Of a DNA stretch of 15,280 nucleotides, positions 14,618 to 15,280 are shown in pieces (positions within the stretch are counted from its first letter, which is position 1; each line of letters opens with the position of its first letter). The stretch comes from Methylococcaceae bacterium UBA7658 (GTDB lineage: Bacteria; Pseudomonadota; Gammaproteobacteria; Methylococcales; Methylomonadaceae). Under the pieces are notes generated by a model. The model was not told the origin of the DNA. It was given only the letters and a program-made list of their open reading frames with translations, and did no database searches. The translations under genes and the position numbers were made by a program. The stretch spans positions 1-15,280 of the forward strand of contig DLHW01000006.1 in assembly GCA_002483425.1 (NCBI GenBank), read 5' to 3'.

Positions 14618-15280
14618 ATGAAAAAAATTTTTACGAATAGGGTTAATTTCTGGTTTTTGCTAACTTTTTTTTGTTTTAGCCAAACCAGTCCGGCCAACGA
14701 ACTTAATCAAGCCCTGGATTTGAGTGTTGAAGACTTACTCAACGTTAAAGTAACGTCTGTCGCCAAAAAAGCACAATCCTTAAACGATGCGCCCGCGGCC
14801 GCATTCGTCATAACTAATGAAGATATTAAACGCTCTGGCGTCACTAATATTCCCGATGCATTACGGCTGTCGCCGGGGTTGGATGTCGCAAAAATCGACG
14901 CCAATAAATGGGCGGTGACGTCGCGGGGATTTAACGGCCGCAGAGCTAATAAATTATTGGTGCTTATCGACGGGCGCAGCGCCTATACCCGGTCCTTTGC
15001 CGGCGTTTATTGGGAAAATCAAGATGTAATGATCGAAGATATCGACCGGATTGAGATCATCCGGGGACCCGGTGCTACGCTTTGGGGTGCAAACGCCGTC
15101 AATGGCGTTATTAACATAATTACCAAATCTTCCCTAAATACCCAGGGCGTTTTACTGAACGCCGGCGGCGGAACCGAGGAACAAGGCTTTGGATCGCTAC
15201 GTTACGGCGCACAATTAACTAAGGACACTACCGGACGAGTCTATGTTAAAGGTTTTAAGCGCGACGGCAATTCTCATTTA
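14618..15280 (+). CDS. TonB-dependent outer-membrane receptor (5' part)
   Basis: The gene is cut by the window edge, with 221 codons visible and no stop. TonB-dependent receptors are 22-strand outer-membrane barrels that import siderophores, cobalamin or other scarce ligands using TonB energy; the ligand here is unknown. A signal peptide (KKIFTNRVNFWFLLTFFCF, cut near residue 27) is followed by LSVEDLLNVKVTSVAKK. The plug domain then spans about 45-165, with AFVITNEDIKRSGVTNIPDA, RGFNGRRANKLLVLIDGRS and the signature IIRGPGATLWGANAVNGVIN (RGPG at 149-152). No N-terminal STN signalling domain is present, so it is a plain transporter rather than a transducer. The start is ATG 14618 with GGAA at 14611-14614. 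A run of eight T lies in the signal-peptide codons. Confidence 0.92.
   Translation, partial: MKKIFTNRVNFWFLLTFFCFSQTSPANELNQALDLSVEDLLNVKVTSVAKKAQSLNDAPAAAFVITNEDIKRSGVTNIPDALRLSPGLDVAKIDANKWAVTSRGFNGRRANKLLVLIDGRSAYTRSFAGVYWENQDVMIEDIDRIEIIRGPGATLWGANAVNGVINIITKSSLNTQGVLLNAGGGTEEQGFGSLRYGAQLTKDTTGRVYVKGFKRDGNSHL

Overview
The window looks like a chromosomal segment of a gammaproteobacterium with moderate GC. A methanotroph of the Methylococcales is my best guess, from the housekeeping order tyrS / M23 peptidase / erpA / argC, protein resemblance, and several short palindromic repeat elements of a kind I associate with those genomes. That placement is inference; nothing here is diagnostic of methane oxidation.

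Layout: (1) 52-4143 is housekeeping. tyrS (-) and a secreted MepM-like M23 peptidoglycan endopeptidase (+) diverge from a shared promoter region, and both use TTG starts. The peptidase converges on erpA (-) across a bidirectional terminator. argC (-) lies upstream of erpA. (2) 4220-6069 is a two-gene + strand unit: a PIG3-like quinone oxidoreductase whose stop overlaps (ATGA) the start of a 3-mercaptopyruvate sulfurtransferase. (3) 6159-7173 (-) is a secreted C-type-lectin-domain protein with three C-terminal repeats. Its natural start codon and signal peptide are separated by a (AAAC)9 tetranucleotide tract, and the start is out of frame with the body at the present copy number. This is the signature of a phase-variable (contingency) gene captured in the OFF state, and is the most interesting signal in the window. 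(4) 7398-12993 is a nitrogen-regulated membrane unit: glnK-amtB followed by a large translationally overlapping DUF748/AsmA-like protein containing five tandem ~46-residue repeats. A 172-bp inverted-repeat element sits in the glnK leader. (5) 12994-14617 is a 1.6-kb gene-poor island holding a MITE-like element, a frameshifted and truncated IS200/IS605-type tnpA, direct repeats and another large palindrome. (6) 14618 to the window edge is the start of a TonB-dependent outer-membrane receptor.

Functionally, GlnK and AmtB form the classic ammonium uptake and control pair. The DUF748 protein is probably co-expressed with them, by an unknown rationale. The lectin protein and the TonB receptor are surface or secreted accessory functions bordered by repeat-rich DNA.
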